Made by a program: the position numbers and the translations under genes
Assembly: GCA_032717465.1 (NCBI GenBank)
Contig: CM064632.1
Coordinates: forward strand, 27,610,814 to 27,674,813
Reading direction: 5' to 3'
DNA length: 64,000 nucleotides
Source: Coenobita brevimanus
Lineage: Eukaryota; Arthropoda; Malacostraca; Decapoda; Coenobitidae
In this document: positions 22,201 through 31,663 of the stretch, piece after piece
Layout of the letters: every line of letters begins with the position of its first letter
How positions within the stretch are numbered: the first letter of the stretch is position 1
The notes under the pieces: generated by a model
Databases searched by the model: none
What the model was told of the DNA's origin: nothing
The model's input: only the letters and a program-made list of their open reading frames with translations

Positions 22201-22769
22201 TAATCCTACGGCGCATTTTTCACTTTACCTTTGCTTTCTCCAGATTTTGTTCACCGTAGGAGGTACTACGACTGGGGAGAGAGTGGATATACTTTTCATT
22301 AACGAGTTCCCTACTAGAGGTGAATGAAACTGATGGAGAGTATCGTCTTGTGGTAGTCAGAATATGATTATCAAGTACGCGGTATGGTACATAATGTTGA
22401 CCATGGACAAAGCGTGTGGTAATAACACAAGCAATGTTAGGCGGGAATGAGCAATATATGCAACACTACTTCAGTAAGAGAAGAGATTTCCTGACTTGCG
22501 TTAGATTGTCTGGGTGTAATCGGAGTGAAGTACCTTAGGGCCGTCCTGCCTGCAAAACGTTATTTTGATGTTTCATGCTTATCTGGACGTAAACACAGCG
22601 ACTGCAGGCTGAACTTGCGTCCACTCCCACTTTCCATCCTCCTTTCGGGGCATTTGAAGTTGATGGACTTTTGTTATTGTCGTTTTTGTTGTTTTTTGGT
22701 GACGATGTTTTTTTTTGTTTCTGCTTAATCCCGGTCTGTCTCTGGCCGAACAGACCGGTCGAACACAGG
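22200..22769. other. Stretch with no recognisable feature
   Basis: Mixed sequence, short frames only, a T-rich run near 22670-22720. Nothing recognised. Confidence 0.4.
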
Positions 22770-22771
22770 TA

Positions 22772-23060
22772 CACTGGGTCACAAAAGTATCGGTGTACAA
22801 CATACGTGAAACATTTGGGACCACAGAACGAAGGTCACTGAAATATTAGCATCCGACCTACCACACGTTGGTAGCCCTGATGTCGGGAGGTGTTATATAT
22901 CGCCAACTAGCAATATCCTCTTGCAAACATGTAGCAAATGTAATGTTTATATAGACAGACACTGATGATACACAATGAGACGTTGGTAATGTCAGCAGTT
23001 GTTCGAACCTTTTCGGTAGGCATCACATCCCCTGTGCACCGATACTTTTGTGATCCATAG
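22772..23060. mobile_element. Tc1/mariner-type MITE
   Basis: A 289-bp element with 28-bp terminal inverted repeats matching at 24 positions: left CACTGGGTCACAAAAGTATC at 22772, right GATACTTTTGTGATCCATAG ending 23060. It is flanked by TA on both sides (22770-22771 and 23061-23062), the target duplication of the Tc1/mariner superfamily. There is no transposase frame, so it would depend on a related full-length element. Confidence 0.85.
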
Positions 23061-23062
23061 TA

Positions 23063-23465
23063 CAGTATAGTGCTGTATATACACCGTGTAGGGATCCTGG
23101 GCCCCCTGTTGGTAGACAACTCCTCACCAGGGTCGGACCAGATTCCTCCCCACGGCGAGGTGCGGAGTAACATGAGGAGGTTTGGCTCCCAGGTGGATGT
23201 CGCAGCTGCTCTACCCAGGGTGCACAGTACCACCACGTGTAGGTTCCTCGTCAGCACCAATGAGGGACGTTTGCTTGACTGGGAAACGAAGCCGCCGGGT
23301 TATATTGGCTGCACCACGTGGCGATGCTCCTCGGTATCACCTAATCACGTTTAACATGAAGGAACATACAACACAACGCAGTACTGAACGTGGCAGCAGC
23401 AGTGACGCAGGTAGGGCGAGAATCTGCTCCCACCTGGTACATAATTAATATGCAACACGTGTGAA
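23063..23465. other. Unexplained GC-rich segment with overlapping short frames
   Basis: Higher GC than its surroundings. Two plus-strand frames (23070-23354, 94 codons; 23182-23448, 88 codons) overlap in different registers. Neither resembles a domain I know. It could be part of an unrecognised repeat or a gene remnant. Confidence 0.3.
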
Positions 23466-23469
23466 CAGT

Positions 23470-23830
23470 AGCGACGCCACTCGACACCACACCACACCAC
23501 GGCACCCCATGCCACACTGTGCCATGTCACCCCACGCCACACAGTGCCATGTCACACTGAGCTTTCCAATCCCACGCCACACTATGTCATGTCACCACGC
23601 CTCGCCACTCCACATCACACTGTACCATGTCACATCACTCCTTGCCACACCATGCCACGTCACTCCACGCCTCGTCACCCAACACCACACTATGCCATGT
23701 CATACCACGCCACGTCATCCCACGCCACATTATGCCATGCCACACCACGCCTTGCCGCCTCACACCACATCGTGCGTCGTCACCCCATGCTGTACTGTCC
23801 CACACCATGCCACGCCACACCACGCCTGCT
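23470..23830. repeat. CCACGCCACACCATGCCATGTCACC-type degenerate minisatellite
   Basis: About 360 bp of irregular CCAC / ATGCCATGTCAC words. It is distinct from the CACACTGCC tract upstream. Confidence 0.85.
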
Positions 23831-24334
23831 GCTATCACCTGTGTATTGTCGCGTTTTCACAAAAAAGTTTAAAAGTATATTAAAACTCATCCACCTAGGA
23901 CTCACTCTCAGCAGAATAAAATAATCTAGAGTCAACTGAAATACAAACCTAGATTTTTTTAAGACCAAGACCAGGTTAGCACTCCGGCTACTAGGACCCA
24001 CGCATAGCAGAAGGGTCATCAGGTGTCAGCAGGAATACATCACTAGAGTTGTACCGGCCATGAGAGAGTTCACTATTACTTCGTGTTTTTCCAAGTGTTT
24101 TGTTCCAGCTAACACCAGAGAATTGTGTCCATTTGAGGTTTAACGTGTTAGTGTTGTCACCTTCAACATCCCGTCGTCTTTGTTCTTTCCCGTCGTTTCT
24201 GTAATATTTGTGCCTTTGTATTTTAGTTGGCTGAGGTTTAAATATTCATGTGTCCCTATTCTTGATTGGCTTTCTGCGTATGATCGTGTCCCTGCAGTAT
24301 ATTTCGAAGCCACAGTGATCCCTTAGTAGCGTTG

Positions 24335-24335
<1 letters not shown>

Positions 24336-24384
<49 letters not shown>
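24336..24384. repeat. (GT)n microsatellite
   Basis: Pure GT array of about 48 bp. Confidence 0.97.
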
Positions 24385-24386
<2 letters not shown>

Positions 24387-24399
24387 AAAATAAATCAGA

Positions 24400-24740
24400 C
24401 CTTTTCAATCTCATTTAGACCAAACTTGGTGGGTGGACTGAGGGTCAGCCCATGGGTTGACATATTGTGTTAGAGAACAGTAGCTCGAAGGTTAAGGTCA
24501 CACGATAAGGTCAAATTAAATAGTTTAATTCGATTTGGTCCAGTCTAAGTGAAAGGACTGAGATGCGGTCAAGGACGAACAGATTTTATTTTGAGAACAA
24601 GAGGCCAAAGTCAAGGTCACAGGACAAAGACAACTCAGTCTTGATCCGATCTGAACCACACTTGACGGGAGGGTTGAGGGGCAGGCATGGATAAAGTTAT
24701 CCAATTTGAGTCATGGTCACGGGGCAATGCCAAATGTGTG
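24400..24740 (+). repeat. Three degenerate ~115-bp units containing AAGGTCACANGACAA
   Basis: Units start near 24405, 24525 and 24640. Each has a CCANACTTGGTGGGWGGACTGAG-like start and a CAAGGTCACAGGACAA-like end. Divergence between units is high. No coding potential. Confidence 0.6.
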
Positions 24741-25221
24741 GCCCTTAGATTAACAGTTGGAGGCGGGTGTTGCACAGTCAGACAGTTGCTTCCTGTACTG
24801 TAACTAGTACAATCCATAGCCTAATATGAAGTCCCATGCATGATAAGACCTGTTCCCTGGCTTGAGAGTGGTAGCCGTAATTAACTCCTCCACGCGCTGA
24901 TCTAGTACAGTGAGGAACACATGTCTGCAGTGAGAATTCTTAATGCAAAAACTGAGGTGTTTTGATGGCTATGTCTGTGTTTGTCTGAATATCCATATTA
25001 TCGTTATGAATCGACAGAGTGCGAACATATGCATAAACAGTATATGAAATTATTTGCTACCAACATCCACTTTATGTTTGCCACGACTCAGGTTTCACAC
25101 ACTGGACTAGGGGCACACACATACACACACAATATATATATATATATATACATACCTGTTTACACCTGACCATGATGTCAACAGGTGCTCTCATCACTGA
25201 CCCCAACGCCTGAGGCCAGAC

Positions 25222-25460
25222 CGAGCTAATTAGAAACGCAGGGAGGAGAAGGAGAGGTAGAGAGTGAGGTGGATGGACAGGTAGGATGGGGTTTGGGTGT
25301 GGAGAGGTTGGAAGGAGGGATAGACGGAGAATACAGAGGAGGAGGAGAAAGTATGTGGACGGAAGAAGGAGAGGCAGAACAAGAATAAAATGCAGAGGAG
25401 AAGCAGAGATATACCAAGAATGAGGAGGAGGTATATAAGGTAGAAGAGGGTATGAGGATG
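25222..25460. repeat. Purine-rich GGAGGAG/GAAGGAG tract
   Basis: Strongly G+A on the plus strand, without a fixed period. Confidence 0.8.
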
Positions 25461-25710
25461 GGGTAATTGTAAGAAAGAACTGTAATAATAAGGACCTGGA
25501 TGTAACATTGACTATTATCGGTCGTGTTCGTGTTCTGGTGGAAGGTTAGGACTCAGCAACAACTGACTGTCTGCCTCAACCCTCTCATTGCCGGGATAAC
25601 AATAGAAATTTGATCAACTGTAGTAGTGGTGAAATTGAACACAACCGTCTAGAGGTCAGAAGAACCAACTACTCGTAAAATATTAGGTCGTCATAGTGAA
25701 GGGGAGAAGA

Positions 25711-25914
25711 TCTCGTATTCTCGTGGGTTGAGGAGGTTCCCTAACACCTCTTCCTTAGCAATTTATTTTTGGACTCTGGTAGATGAGATAATTTTATACC
25801 TTATTTATGCAAAGCGATACTGGAATGATTTAAGCGACACAGAAGATGGTAAAGTATAATAAAAATAAATTGCTACGGAACAGGTGTTAGGGAGCTTTCT
25901 TAACCGACGAGAAT
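25711..25914. mobile_element. MITE family M, copy 2 (cleanest)
   Basis: About 204 bp. Left end ATTCTCGTGGGTTGAGGAGG, then TTCCCTAACACCTCTTCC, then TTAGCAATTTATTTTT. Right end AAAAATAAATTGCTACGGAA, then CAGGTGTTAGGGAGCTTTCT, then TAACCGACGAGAAT. The ends are inverted repeats of about 50 bp. The core holds a CAGAAGATGGTAAAGTATAA block. No coding capacity. The superfamily is undetermined because no clean target duplication is visible. Confidence 0.8.
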
Positions 25915-25937
25915 GGGGGCCAAGGATAGGGCTGGGA

Positions 25938-25942
<5 letters not shown>

Positions 25943-25990
<48 letters not shown>
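25943..25990. repeat. Poly(T) run
   Basis: Nearly 50 consecutive T. Confidence 0.97.
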
Positions 25991-25993
<3 letters not shown>

Positions 25994-26261
25994 CCGATAC
26001 GGGAATTGCAGTTTTGGGATTGATTGTTGACTGGAGCACTCACAGCAGCAATCTCTGTGTTAGTGAATGGCTAATTCCAATCATTTTGTCATTTCTGGCA
26101 CACAGGCAGTCCAGGGAGGGAAGACCAGGGGAGAGAATGAACGCAGCGAATCCACCTGAAAGTGTACCTACAAAGGGAAAGAGTGAATGAAACGCAAGGT
26201 GATGAACAAAAAGAATGCCAAATTTTGATAAGAATGAAAACGTTTAAGACTGTAATAATGA

Positions 26262-26283
26262 TGAAGATTAATAGTAATAATAA

Positions 26284-26328
<45 letters not shown>

Positions 26329-26340
26329 CGATGATGATGG
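26262..26340. repeat. (AAT)n/(GATG)n microsatellite
   Basis: AAT trinucleotides passing into AAC/GATGATG. It is the probable expanded tail of the minus-strand SINE-like element at 26350-26575. Confidence 0.95.
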
Positions 26341-26349
26341 TCATAGTAA

Positions 26350-26575
26350 TAATTTTCACTTCATTCATCATCCAATCCTACGTTGCCCCATGAGGAGCGT
26401 AGGAGCCCGGGGCTAGGCAAGTTGGTCCTGACATTTAAGATGCGAGTGACCAGCCTCACTCATCCCTGAGTGGCATTACGTGAGCAGTAAACCCCAACCA
26501 CCCCTTGAATATAAACCTTTACCGGCTCAACCCGTTTGGAGCTCCGTAATTACCCACTAATCCACCAGGCGCCAA
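26350..26575 (-). mobile_element. SINE-like repeat S2, copy 2
   Basis: Minus-strand copy of the repeat at 11148-11352, with a more complete head: TGGCGCCTGGTGGATTAGTG, where TGGTGGATTAGTGGG vaguely resembles a Pol III box A. The body then matches copy 1, ending in an ATG/AAT-repeat tail at 26262-26360. No box B-like sequence was found, so the tRNA origin is uncertain. Confidence 0.65.
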
Positions 26576-26579
26576 AATT

Positions 26580-26665
26580 TGGTTATATGGTAACCACTCA
26601 GCGTACTAAATGGTTTCCTGGTGTACAGGAAACCATTTGGCTTGTCACTCATTGCAGAGTCACCC
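26580..26665 (+). repeat. Hairpin-bearing dispersed repeat, copy 2
   Basis: Contains a perfect 12-bp inverted repeat, AATGGTTTCCTG (26609-26620) and CAGGAAACCATT (26626-26637), around the 5-nt loop GTGTA. It matches 5780-5863 in reverse complement over about 85 bp, with the stem conserved. It directly abuts the head of SINE-like copy S2. Confidence 0.7.
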
Positions 26666-26744
26666 ACAGGCAGAAGGATGAGGAAAGAATGAAGGAAAGA
26701 CAGAAGAGGGAGTATAGAGTCACCCGTAGGCAGAAGGACAAGTT

Positions 26745-27583
26745 CAAAGTTCAAGTTCAAATAATTTATTTCCATAAAATATGGTTATTCTTACAAATCG
26801 GTATACAAAGTCAAAGACAAAAATAGTCATGTCATATTCGATACATGATAATATCAACTACAAATCACTTATAATTAACTTCCCAAGTTTAGATTTAAAA
26901 ACATGTAAGCTTCCGGAATTAGTGATATCAGTAGGTAAATCATGCCACAGTTTGGATCCTAGTATGGTGATGGCTCTGGCACCAGAGTTTGTTCTGGCTC
27001 TTGGCACAAAAAGGTTATTTCGCTGTCTTGATGTACTAGCTGTGTTTTCACTGACAGTGGACAACTTTAGATACCGCTCAGGATAAAAACCATTTACAGC
27101 CATATAAACAGTGGTACATCTGTCAAAAATATGTTTATCTTTAATCTTTAACCACTTTAATTCCTTTATGATAGGGGTTACATGGTCATACTTTCTTGTA
27201 CCCCCAATAGCTACTTTAGCTGCAAAATTTTGTAATTTCTGAACTTGGTGAAGTAAGGTATCATTTGTCGTACCCCATATACCTATACAGTAATTTATTA
27301 TGCTAAGAACTAGAGATTGTACAACAAATTTTCGAGTTGATTTATCAAAGTTTTCACTTATTTCATTTATGAACATAAGTGTTCCCATGACTTTCTTACT
27401 TAATTCATTAATATGCACATCAAAAAGCATATATCTGTCGATGTAGACACCTAGATTTTTTACACTAGTGCTCGGGTAAATGTGTTCGCCAGAACAATTT
27501 ATGACAAATTTAAATGCTGAGCCAGTCTTGCATTTTGCTGAGGTTTGAACACTGAGGTTTGTGATTGTAGAGTCTAGAGTTCG
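26745..27583 (-). pseudogene. LINE reverse transcriptase C-terminal part (5'-truncated)
   Basis: Minus-strand frame (26858-27721 open; homology from about 27583) typical of the region after the RT palm in CR1/L2-like LINEs. Blocks are VKNLGVYIDRYMLFDVHI, INYCIGIWGTTN, LHQVQKLQNFAAKVAIGG, LKWLKIKDKHIFDRC and GSKLWHDLP. The 3' end carries repeated TTGAACT words (plus strand AGTTCAAAGTTCAAGTTCAA near 26741-26760), the tandem-tail style of CR1/L2 LINEs. The frame is intact, so this copy is fairly young, but everything upstream (endonuclease, RT catalytic motifs) is missing by 5' truncation. The N-terminal part of the open frame (27584-27721) is flanking purine-rich DNA. Confidence 0.8.
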
Positions 27584-27734
27584 TAAGGAATACAGAGGAA
27601 AGAATGAAGGAAAGAAAGACAGAAGAGGATGGAAGGAAAGAAAGATGGAGGAGAGGAAAGGCCAGACACCCGAGAGCAGCACTACATCGAGTGAGTGGAT
27701 GATGAGGCCCCCACCTACCACAAAGTAATAATGA

Positions 27735-27735
27735 T

Positions 27736-27769
<34 letters not shown>

Positions 27770-27790
27770 GTAATGATGATGGTGATGATT
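27735..27790. repeat. (AAT)n/(ATG)n microsatellite
   Basis: AAT array passing into GATGATG words. Confidence 0.9.
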
Positions 27791-28137
27791 TTAAACGTCA
27801 AGTTTAGGGCATTTTCATCTTAACAGTATAAAAGAACTTAATAATATGAAAGAATGTACAATGCTATCAGAGTTGCTGTATAATACAGTAATCCATTATA
27901 GTATATTACTGACTGCAGCGTTACCTAGGAGGAACTTTCATCTGACAGTTCATCATCTTTACTTTTTTTTTTTTTTTTTTTTACACTATCAAAAAACATG
28001 AGGAAATGGAGAGAAGAGGAATTTCACGAGTCATGCCAATGAAACCGCTGTTAAATCGTAATATGATGTACGGCAGGGTGTCCAGACCAACTGCATTACT
28101 TGATATTTTTATAAACAGATGCTTAAGACTGTGGGAA

Positions 28138-28372
28138 GTATTCTCGTGTGGTTAGGAAGCTTAGTAACACTTCTTCCTTACCGATTTATTTTTTATTCTT
28201 CTCCGTTACTATATTCTTATATTCTTGTCTGTTATTCATGCAATATACTGTATGTCGGCAAAAAAAAAAGATATAAGATGCAAAAAGGAGGATATTGATG
28301 GGTATTTTGGAACCTAAATCGTTAAGGAAGATTTGTTACGGAGCCGCCTTACCCGACGAGTATACGGACCTG
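28138..28372. mobile_element. MITE family M, copy 3
   Basis: Left end TATTCTCGTGTGGTTAGGAA then TAGTAACACTTCTTCCTTAC; right end AATCGTTAAGGAAGATTTGT then TACGGAGCCGCCTTACCCGA and CGAG. An A-run near 28261 and core drift make it slightly longer than copy 2. Confidence 0.7.
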
Positions 28373-28574
28373 TATTATAACGAATAGATCTGGCAGGAAG
28401 TAAACGAATGTAAACATGGGAAAATTACAAGTATACACATGAGCAGCCTGATAACTAATACCATTATGGGTTTACCTCCTCACACTGTACGGGTATACAT
28501 TATTTTCTTCAGTATAACGTCGATGTTAGAGAGAGAGAGAGAGAGTACTGGAGATGAAAAATATAATCCAGATC

Positions 28575-28690
28575 TATCCCGTGGGTCGCTAAGGCCCATG
28601 CACAAAGCACCAACAGGAGGGTAAGCCTCGGTAAGGCCGCCTCAACCGCTGAGGCTGGGTCGGAGCAGCCTTACCGTACTGAGACCCGTA
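28575..28690. repeat. GGCCTTA-rich dispersed segment, copy 1
   Basis: Shares CTAAGGCCCATGCACAA and several TAAGGCC/GGCCTTA words with 31325-31493 in the opposite orientation. Possibly a fragment of a foldback element. Confidence 0.35.
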
Positions 28691-29187
28691 AATAAAGTAA
28701 CTCCGATTTGATATTCTCTGTAGCACAAACCGGACCCAACTTGTTATTGTTTGCCTCGGCATGGAGTTGATGGTTGCCTGTGAACTAGATCGTGCTTTGC
28801 GAAGGGAATGAAGGTTTCTTGGAGCCACTGAACCCCTTGTAACATAAATGATGAACATGTATTGAGACAATATCGCCTCCCCAGGAGCGAATTCCTTCGT
28901 TTAACGGAACTTGAGCCTCATACTGGGAGTGTCACGTTACACTGCCATGCCATTCTTGCCTACACTACAATTTTTGGCAACCCAGGGGTTCTACGCTAGT
29001 AGGAATTTTCAGTGTTGTTGGAGGGTGTTATTCATGAGTCAAGTGTATGCAAAGTAATATCACGTGTGACAGATATTTTATACAGAAAATGACTGAGAAA
29101 AATTAAGATGCCCAGTGGTTTGCTGAGAAGGACAGAGACGAGGGTTTCCACAGAATAAATAAATTTCATGAAGTATATGGGTTCCCA

Positions 29188-29252
29188 CGGGAAGGGAGGG
29201 GAAGAATACATCCCCAGTATCCCTACTTGTAAGGGGCAACTAAAAGGGGCCT
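29188..29252 (+). mobile_element. 5'-leader fragment of an RTE-type LINE
   Basis: GAAGAATACATCCCCAGTAT then CCCTACTTGT and GGGGCAACTAAAAGGGG match the leader of copy B at 12292-12340 (AAGAATACTCCCCCAGTATC, CCCTGCTTGT, GGCGACTAAAAGGG). No coding part follows. Confidence 0.6.
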
Positions 29253-29854
29253 TTTTGTCTCCAATCTTTCTTTCCTTACTGTCCTCTTCTGTCTTCCATT
29301 CTACCCCCTTTTCTTGATGTTTGTGTGTTTCTTATGGTCTTTATTTTCCCTCTACTATGCCATGCAGCCATATTATGGATTGGTGATAATTCATCATTAT
29401 TCCTAACTTCCTAAAGTGCCTGGAGCAATGGATTGAACCCTAATACCAATTAAGGCCCCAGATAACAAAGAAAATGTATTTGTCAGCCGCAAACGGTTTC
29501 ATTCACTGGCTGTGCAAGTTGTTTGACAGCAAGAAAATGATAATGAGCTGTAATTACAGATATCATGGCAGCACTCACGCTGCCAATATCTGGGCTAATT
29601 CTAACCACCAGAGATCTGAACCAAGGTGTCTATGGTGACATTTTTATGCCAGGTAATTGTGGTTGCTGATTACTTTGTTTAAAGTTAGACAATGGTTAGG
29701 TAAAACAAGGCAAACGTAATAAGTTCCCATTCATATTGCTATTTTATTTCTTTACTCCTAAACCCTCTCATCTTACTAATGTTTTAAAGGTTGTGTGGGT
29801 GTATTGCTCTTCATCATTAATATTGGGACTTCTTGTCATTGCACCCGACATGCA
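29253..29854. other. Stretch with no recognisable feature
   Basis: AT-rich; a pyrimidine-rich stretch at 29268-29330. No domain or repeat recognised. Confidence 0.4.
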
Positions 29855-31157
29855 TAGAATGGATAGGTATTCTGTAGAATGTCTAATATTTTTATAGCAA
29901 AGTATAATGTAATAACAAGGGGTTAGGCTGGGATAATGTAGGTTAGGTTAGGTTAGGCTAGGTTAGGTTAGGTTGATATAGAAGAACGTTTATGTTAAGC
30001 ACTTACCTAAATTTCTAACCTAACCTACCGTAATCGAACAAACGTGGCCCAGACCAAGGTAAAGAGAATGAAAGGTAGTTTCATGGGGGGGTGAGGGGGA
30101 GCTAAAATGCGTCTCGGTCTGCGCATGACGTCATAGTTAATACAGACTGCAGCTCATCCTGCTCAACACACGCCAGTCACACATACACCTGCCTGTGGAT
30201 AGGTACTCCTTTTTCTTTTTTTAGGGGTGGCTATGGCAATACAGATAATTTTGTGAACTAAGAAAGCATGTCAGGTAAGGGATACAAGTATTGTAAATAA
30301 AGAATAAGACATTATGTGAATTACTTATATTTTTCCCCTTAAATGATTGCAAGGCACTAAAAATGATATTGGTATGTTTTGCTGAATGTAAGCTTGTGAG
30401 AGATGCAAGTGTACTATCTCCACCCAACAGTTAAGGTATATAATTAAAGGCTACAAGTAACAGCCGCACTTGAGGTGGGAATCTTAAGTCTCCCTATACA
30501 GGGAAATCACAGAGGGAAAAAAATGAAAACATTCTTGCAAAGCCTTCAGGTGTCTCCTCATGATTGGGCTCCGATTCTGCTTCCTGGTTCTTGTGTAACT
30601 TTCAACTCTGGATATTTTCCATAATCATCTTCCTGCTCAAGCTATATTTACTTGCTATCCCTATTGATATATCATCATTATGTAGTTTACCTATTATAAT
30701 TATAGATCAATGAAACAAAATTTTCGTAATTCTCCTCCAGTCACATGTCCCAGATAATGATGACGTGAGGAATATAGATAGGTTGTGAGTGTGTTGAGTA
30801 GCGACATGTGTGAACATTCATAATACAAAAGCATACCATACATACAGATGGTTTTCTGTCAAGCTCCCGTTTTCTTCCACCACCCCCACCCTCTCTCTCT
30901 CTCTCTTATTAAATTTGACGTCACAGAATCTGCGCGGCTCGGGGGTGCTGTACTTACCTCTCAGTATACTCTTCTCTTTACCTTGGCCCAGACCATCCCA
31001 GCCTAAAACTAACCGCAGCCTAAATTAACCTAACGTACTCAAATGACTGAGTTCACAGTTTGTCGGTTTGCTGCAGTTTGGTCGTTTCTCACGTTGCCTA
31101 AAATAAACACGGTATCTACAGAATACCTTGGCTTGAAGTTTACCTAGGCATTCTATA
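29855..31157. mobile_element. Foldback-like element with long imperfect inverted arms
   Basis: Left arm (about 29855-30140) and right arm (about 30908-31157, read in reverse) share collinear blocks: AGAATG..TAGGT, ATTCTGTAGA, TAGGCTGGGAT, CCAAGGTAAAGAGAA, and GACGTCA followed by TTAAT. Spacings differ between arms, partly because the left arm holds a TTAGG array. The central 770 bp has a 68-codon minus-strand frame (30221-30427) with no known domain and no transposase. It would be a non-autonomous DNA element if confirmed. Target duplication not identified. Confidence 0.5.
29939..29974. repeat. Interstitial TTAGG-type array
   Basis: Seven tandem GGTTA units, one changed to GGCTA. It is the pentanucleotide of arthropod telomeres, and a shorter opposite-strand CCTAACCTAAC lies at about 30017. 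Far too short for a telomere. Confidence 0.85.
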
Positions 31158-31324
31158 CGGTGACTGGTTTCCCACTATGACGGTAACATAAACACTCCTC
31201 TCGCCTCTCACCCCCAGCTGATTCATGAAGGTCTGTGATTGGCCCAGTGTTTGTGTTCTGCCGTCTGATTGGTCGGCAGGGTCGCAGCTGACGCTCTAGA
31301 TTTCCCCCAAAACATTCCCTACAG

Positions 31325-31493
31325 TTAAGGCCAGCCTTAGCTAAGACCAATGCACGAAACTTAAGTCAGCCCTAAGATAAAGCAACGGGTCGTTGTGCAT
31401 GGGCCTTAGAGGCAGCCGTAGGGCCGCCTTTAATATTTCATATAAGGCCAGCCTTAAGGCTGCCATCCGACGGAGTTTTGTGCATCCCAGCCC
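31325..31493. repeat. GGCCTTA-rich palindromic segment, copy 2
   Basis: Contains repeated AAGGCCAGCCTTA words, ATGCACGAAAC near 31352 and its inverted counterpart GTTTTGTGCAT near 31475, plus GTGCATGGGCCTTAG. It shares blocks with 28575-28690. Could be a small hairpin element. Confidence 0.4.
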
Positions 31494-31511
31494 AGATCTA
31501 TCCCTAAGGCC

Positions 31512-31663
31512 CGCATTCTGGTCGCTTGAGAAGGCTCCCTAGCACCTCTTGCTTAGCGATTTATATTTAGATATGTGAGGATAATATACTTTAGTTTGTT
31601 ATTTTTGCAGACCATGACGATATTAGAAAGAATTCTGTAAGGCAGAGGAGGACAGTAAGGTGT
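31512..31663. mobile_element. MITE family M, copy 4, left part
   Basis: Left end GCATTCTGGTCGCTTGAGAA then GGCTCCCTAGCACCTCTTGC and TTAGCGATTTATATT. It ends at the target duplication AGTAAGGTGT (31654-31663), where RTE copy D is inserted. The right part resumes at 34284. Confidence 0.8.

Noticed and set aside
23070..23354. 94-codon frame in a GC-rich segment as a host gene
   Set aside because: An overlapping frame in another register is equally open; no domain, no splice sites, no start context.
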